7,549 bases of DNA from an uncultured Lachnospiraceae bacterium (lineage in GTDB: Bacteria > Bacillota_A > Clostridia > Lachnospirales > Lachnospiraceae), in assembly GCA_947302185.1 (NCBI GenBank), contig CAMYVI010000118.1, positions 1 to 7,549 of the forward strand, written 5' to 3'. Below are positions 7,332 through 7,549 of the stretch, piece after piece; position 1 is the stretch's first letter, and every line of letters begins with the position of its first letter. The notes below the pieces were generated by a model, which saw only the letters and a program-made list of their open reading frames with translations, made no database searches and had not been told where the DNA came from. Both the position numbers and the translations under genes were made by a program.

Positions 7332-7343
7332 AGGGGAACCCCT
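7332..7343. repeat. Short perfect palindrome AGGGGAACCCCT
   Basis: AGGGG and CCCCT are reverse complements around AA. It lies at the boundary between the AT-rich tract and the direct repeats, 23 bases before the first repeat unit. No T run follows on either strand, so it is not a terminator. It may mark an element end, but nothing proves this. Confidence 0.35.
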
Positions 7344-7366
7344 GCATTATTCGATGACGATAGTGA

Positions 7367-7439
7367 TTGTGTCGGAACCTGGAGTCAGGTCACAGTTCAG
7401 ACGGACTGCTCTTTAAATCGGCTGTCGGCAGAAAGCATT
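7367..7439. repeat. Direct repeat, copy 1 (73 bp)
   Basis: It begins TTGTGTCGGAACCTG and ends GAAAGCATT, and matches copy 2 at 67 of 73 positions. It can fold into two adjacent hairpins: ACCTG/CAGGT (7377-7381 with 7386-7390) with a 4-base loop, and CAGTTC/GGACTG (7393-7398 with 7403-7408, one G-T pair) with a 4-base loop. The pattern recalls REP/MITE-type intergenic repeats mobilised by a transposase elsewhere. It does not look coding, because the 80-bp period is not a multiple of three. Confidence 0.8.
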
Positions 7440-7446
7440 GCTGTGT

Positions 7447-7519
7447 TTGTGTCGGAACCTGGGGTCAGGTCACAGTTCAGACAGACTGCTCATTAATTCG
7501 GCTGCCGGCGGAAAGCATT
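7447..7519. repeat. Direct repeat, copy 2 (73 bp)
   Basis: It is spaced exactly 80 bp from copy 1 with a 7-base spacer (GCTGTGT). The first hairpin is fully kept (7457-7461 with 7466-7470), its only change falling in the loop (GAGT to GGGT). The second hairpin (7473-7478 with 7483-7488) loses only the loop-closing pair. After the unit, 30 bases remain before the window edge with no third copy starting, though more could lie beyond. Confidence 0.8.
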
Positions 7520-7549
7520 CATCTTCGTGAGAAAAACATTGCGGGTCCG

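Noticed and set aside
7371..7418. Short peptide frame VSEPGVRSQFR... found in both repeat copies, ending in TAA
   Set aside because: Two of the three changes within the frame alter the residue (R to Q, L to H), there is no ribosome binding site, and the GTG start is poor. The repeats look structural rather than coding.
7367..7519. CRISPR array
   Set aside because: The repeats are 73 bp with a 7-base spacer and only two copies, unlike CRISPR repeats (about 23-47 bp) with 30-40 bp unique spacers.

Overview
The window carries five protein genes, all read from the minus strand, plus a right-hand stretch of about 480 bases with no convincing gene. The gene types suggest an anaerobic, GC-moderate Firmicute of the class Clostridia: a flavin/iron-sulfur subunit of the NfnAB/SudAB kind, a four-TM FtsK/SpoIIIE with a long charged linker, a zinc-ribbon membrane protein, and strong purine-rich ribosome binding sites. 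The genus cannot be decided from the sequence alone.

In transcription order (right to left) the layout is as follows. Positions 7549-7066 hold two 73-bp imperfect direct repeats set 80 bp apart, a small palindrome, an AT-rich tract and the yebC leader. Then come yebC (7065-6334), uppP (6294-5416), an intrinsic terminator (about 5369-5341), ftsK/spoIIIE (5300-2109), a zinc-ribbon/TPR/beta-domain membrane protein (2103-973), a weak terminator-like hairpin with inverted repeats (960-873), and nfnA-like (829 to beyond the left edge).

There are probably three transcription units. yebC-uppP is a translation/regulatory factor followed by a lipid-carrier phosphatase, with 39 bp between them. ftsK plus the zinc-ribbon gene are separated by 5 bp and probably translationally coupled, so DNA segregation at the septum is paired with an uncharacterised membrane protein. 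The nfnA-like gene has its own leader, and its large-subunit partner would be expected beyond the left edge.

Most of the window is ordinary chromosomal housekeeping. The points worth a second look are the uppP product, whose usual PGxSRS catalytic motif reads SGVSHS; the two structured repeats at the right edge; the palindromes in front of the nfnA-like gene; and the unusual domain mix of the protein coupled to FtsK. I see no CRISPR array, rRNA, tRNA, integrase or toxin-antitoxin pair, and no clear sign of a new defence or mobile system beyond the repeats.
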